In this document: piece after piece, positions 62,392 to 64,000 of the stretch
Position numbering within the stretch: position 1 is the stretch's first letter
Layout: the number at the start of each line of letters is the position of its first letter
NCBI GenBank assembly: GCA_018806915.1
Contig: JAGKQI010000026.1
Coordinates: 124,001-188,000 of the forward strand
DNA length: 64,000 bases
Source: Phytophthora colocasiae
Taxonomy: Eukaryota > Oomycota > Peronosporomycetes > Peronosporales > Peronosporaceae
Direction of reading: 5' to 3'
Program-made: the position numbers and the translations under genes
The notes under the pieces: generated by a model
Seen by the model: the letters and a program-made list of their open reading frames with translations, nothing else
Databases searched by the model: none
Told to the model about the DNA's origin: nothing

Positions 62392-63114
62392 AAGGCACTT
62401 GAGTGGTTCAGGGCAAATTCGATTCTGTTTATGGTTATTCCTATCGCTTTGACGACGCTTAGATTCAGTGAGATTTTGCTTGATCCAGTGCCGTAAACCC
62501 ATGATCACTGCAGATATGGGTGGATATTTCTCGATCACGCTTCGAGTGTATACTCAGTCCAAGCCAAAGTGTGATCTCTGATGATCACGGTTAATCAAGT
62601 GTAATCGGTGGCAGTGGGTGATTGATCTCAAGTCATATCGAGTGGCAAGAAGGAAGGAGCTTGATCTCGCACGTGATCGGCTTTGGCTGGTCCTGATCGG
62701 GATACGATCTTGCGTGATCGGTCCAGCCTGGCGTCCTCGCGACCCTCCCATTAGCCTGATCCTGATGGGAGGATGACTGCCGGGATCACGCCAAGATCGT
62801 ATCCACCTAGGATCAGGCAGCGATCAAGTCCTGATCACGTGGCAAAGTCCTGATTAAGTCTCAAGTCCACTGATTACGAGACTGCTTCGTTGCTACGAGA
62901 TCACCAGCTTCGGTTAAGTACGAGATCAAGCTTCAGCAGATCGGAATCGGCTCAAGATCAGGTATAGGGGAACCGAAGCGTGATCGAGAAATATCCACCT
63001 ATATCTGCAGTGATCATGGGTTTACGGCACTGGATCAAGCAAAATCTCACTGAACTAGCGTCGTCCAAAGCGATCGGAAGCAGCCATCGGTCCACCATAC
63101 TAATCCCATGTATT
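62392..63114. repeat. Foldback spacer between two inverted B LTRs
   Basis: 62392-62446 resembles an internal LTR piece (AAGGCACTTG ... GGTTATTCCTAT). Then come inverted arms 62447-62554 and 62967-63082 (GCAGATATRGGTGGATATTT, TCGATCACGCTTCG), a diverged middle with further inverted pairs (GGATACGATCTTG at 62698, its complement at 62785), and a central hairpin CCTCCCAT/ATGGGAGG (62743-62775). No gene. It could be a foldback or MITE-like element. Confidence 0.65.
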
Positions 63115-64000
63115 TGTGGTGAAGCGCGAATAAGAAATCCGAGAAAAGGCAACGTCAGGCCCTAAGAGAGTCGGATCAAGCGACAGGGGCCTCTGGCGAA
63201 GCAAGATGTCAGTTGATGACCCCAGATTGCGCGAACGATGGCTGACGAATGGATTCAGATCGATGTTCGTCTGGATCTCGCCAGCGATGAATGGATGGCG
63301 TCTTGGTCGAGTGAGACTAAGTGATTGGAGAACCCGCCGTGCGGTCCCGCGTGGCGGCTCAGGGTCGGAGGAGAAAAGGGCGCCTTGCCTGAGATCGCAT
63401 GAGAAGGCGATCAAGGCAGCAGAGGGTCGGGACCGGTGCGATCTATGGTGGGCCGGTGACAACATAACCGTGAGATGTTGCCGAGGGGACCTGATGGCAG
63501 TGTTAGTCGCATGGGGAGTGGTGATCAAGTCCGGGAAGCTCAAGACCTGAAATGTCGACGACACAGGCACGCGAGATCAAGTATGAAGGCTGCTGATCGA
63601 GATCATTGTTCAAGACGGTGGACCAAGATCGATGACCGAGATGGTTGATCGACAGATCGGCTGATCGCCAGATCGGCAGACCGAGATCGCGATCAGGGGT
63701 TAGGTGAGATCGAGATCGAAGATCGGAGGGGCAGCTGTGTAGCCGGATGTCAGGTAATCGTAGGATAGCAGATGAGGATGGGACTAGTAGACATAGGAAT
63801 AACCATAAACAGAATCGAATTTGCTCTGGACCTCACAAGTGCCTTCATCCAAGACTGGAACCGGGAATTACATTGGCCCACCAGCATCAAGAAGGTAAGG
63901 AGAAGAGATCTAGCATAGAGGTTAATTCTGGATAATACATTGGCCAGTTTTACCCTATCTAGTGATCTATCCTTTACGTGCGAACTACGGATCGGAAGGA
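63115..64000 (+). repeat. Family B LTR, partial, inverted to copy 2
   Basis: Begins TGTGGTGAAGCGCG and runs off the right edge. Near-identical over the first 200 bases to the reversed 5' LTR of copy 2. It may be the 5' LTR of another plus-strand B element or an arm of an inverted duplication. Confidence 0.88.

Overview
The window is a nest of LTR retrotransposons with no confident host gene apart from one captured fragment. The host is a eukaryote, most probably an oomycete (Phytophthora or Peronospora type). That inference rests on Ty3/Gypsy polyproteins that combine a second, plant/archaeal-type RNase H with a C-terminal chromodomain (as I recall, the architecture reported for oomycete Chronos elements), on -1 frameshift gag-pol, and on a 63-nt GT-AG intron. 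No rRNA, tRNA, CRISPR or prokaryotic operon is visible.

Three families are present. Families A and B are related, very rich in GATC, with LTRs of 1.3-1.5 kb that begin TGTGGTG and end CACCACA. Family C is an unrelated chromodomain Gypsy with 413-bp LTRs and ordinary GATC content. Layout: 1-2349 family A remnant (minus); 2365-13458 B copy 1 (minus, left end cut by the A remnant); 13459-47850 B copy 3 (plus), split at 14256 by a complete A element (14257-38593, plus), whose 5' LTR is itself split by a complete C element (14457-22318, plus); 47851-48636 a fragment of a C-like element (minus); 48637-62391 B copy 2 (minus); 62392-63114 a foldback spacer; 63115-64000 another B LTR (plus), forming a palindrome with the 5' LTR of copy 2.

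Each A or B element is built as LTR, primer-binding site overlapping the gag ATG, gag with three zinc knuckles, a GTTAAAC slip site plus hairpin, protease-RT-RNase H-second RNase H-integrase-chromodomain, and then a convergent gene on the opposite strand reading inward from the 3' LTR. In family B that antisense gene has two exons joined by a 63-nt intron. Such an intron can persist only because the genomic RNA is made from the other strand. Families A and B share recognisable protein sequence in the antisense C-terminal domain. Family C independently carries a 509-codon antisense frame that overlaps its own chromodomain. I consider this antisense coiled-coil gene, together with the extreme GATC enrichment, the most interesting content of the window.

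Most copies are damaged by nonsense codons and one-base indels. The best preserved parts are gag of B copy 2, pol of B copy 1, the main pol frame of A, and the antisense frames of A and B copy 2.
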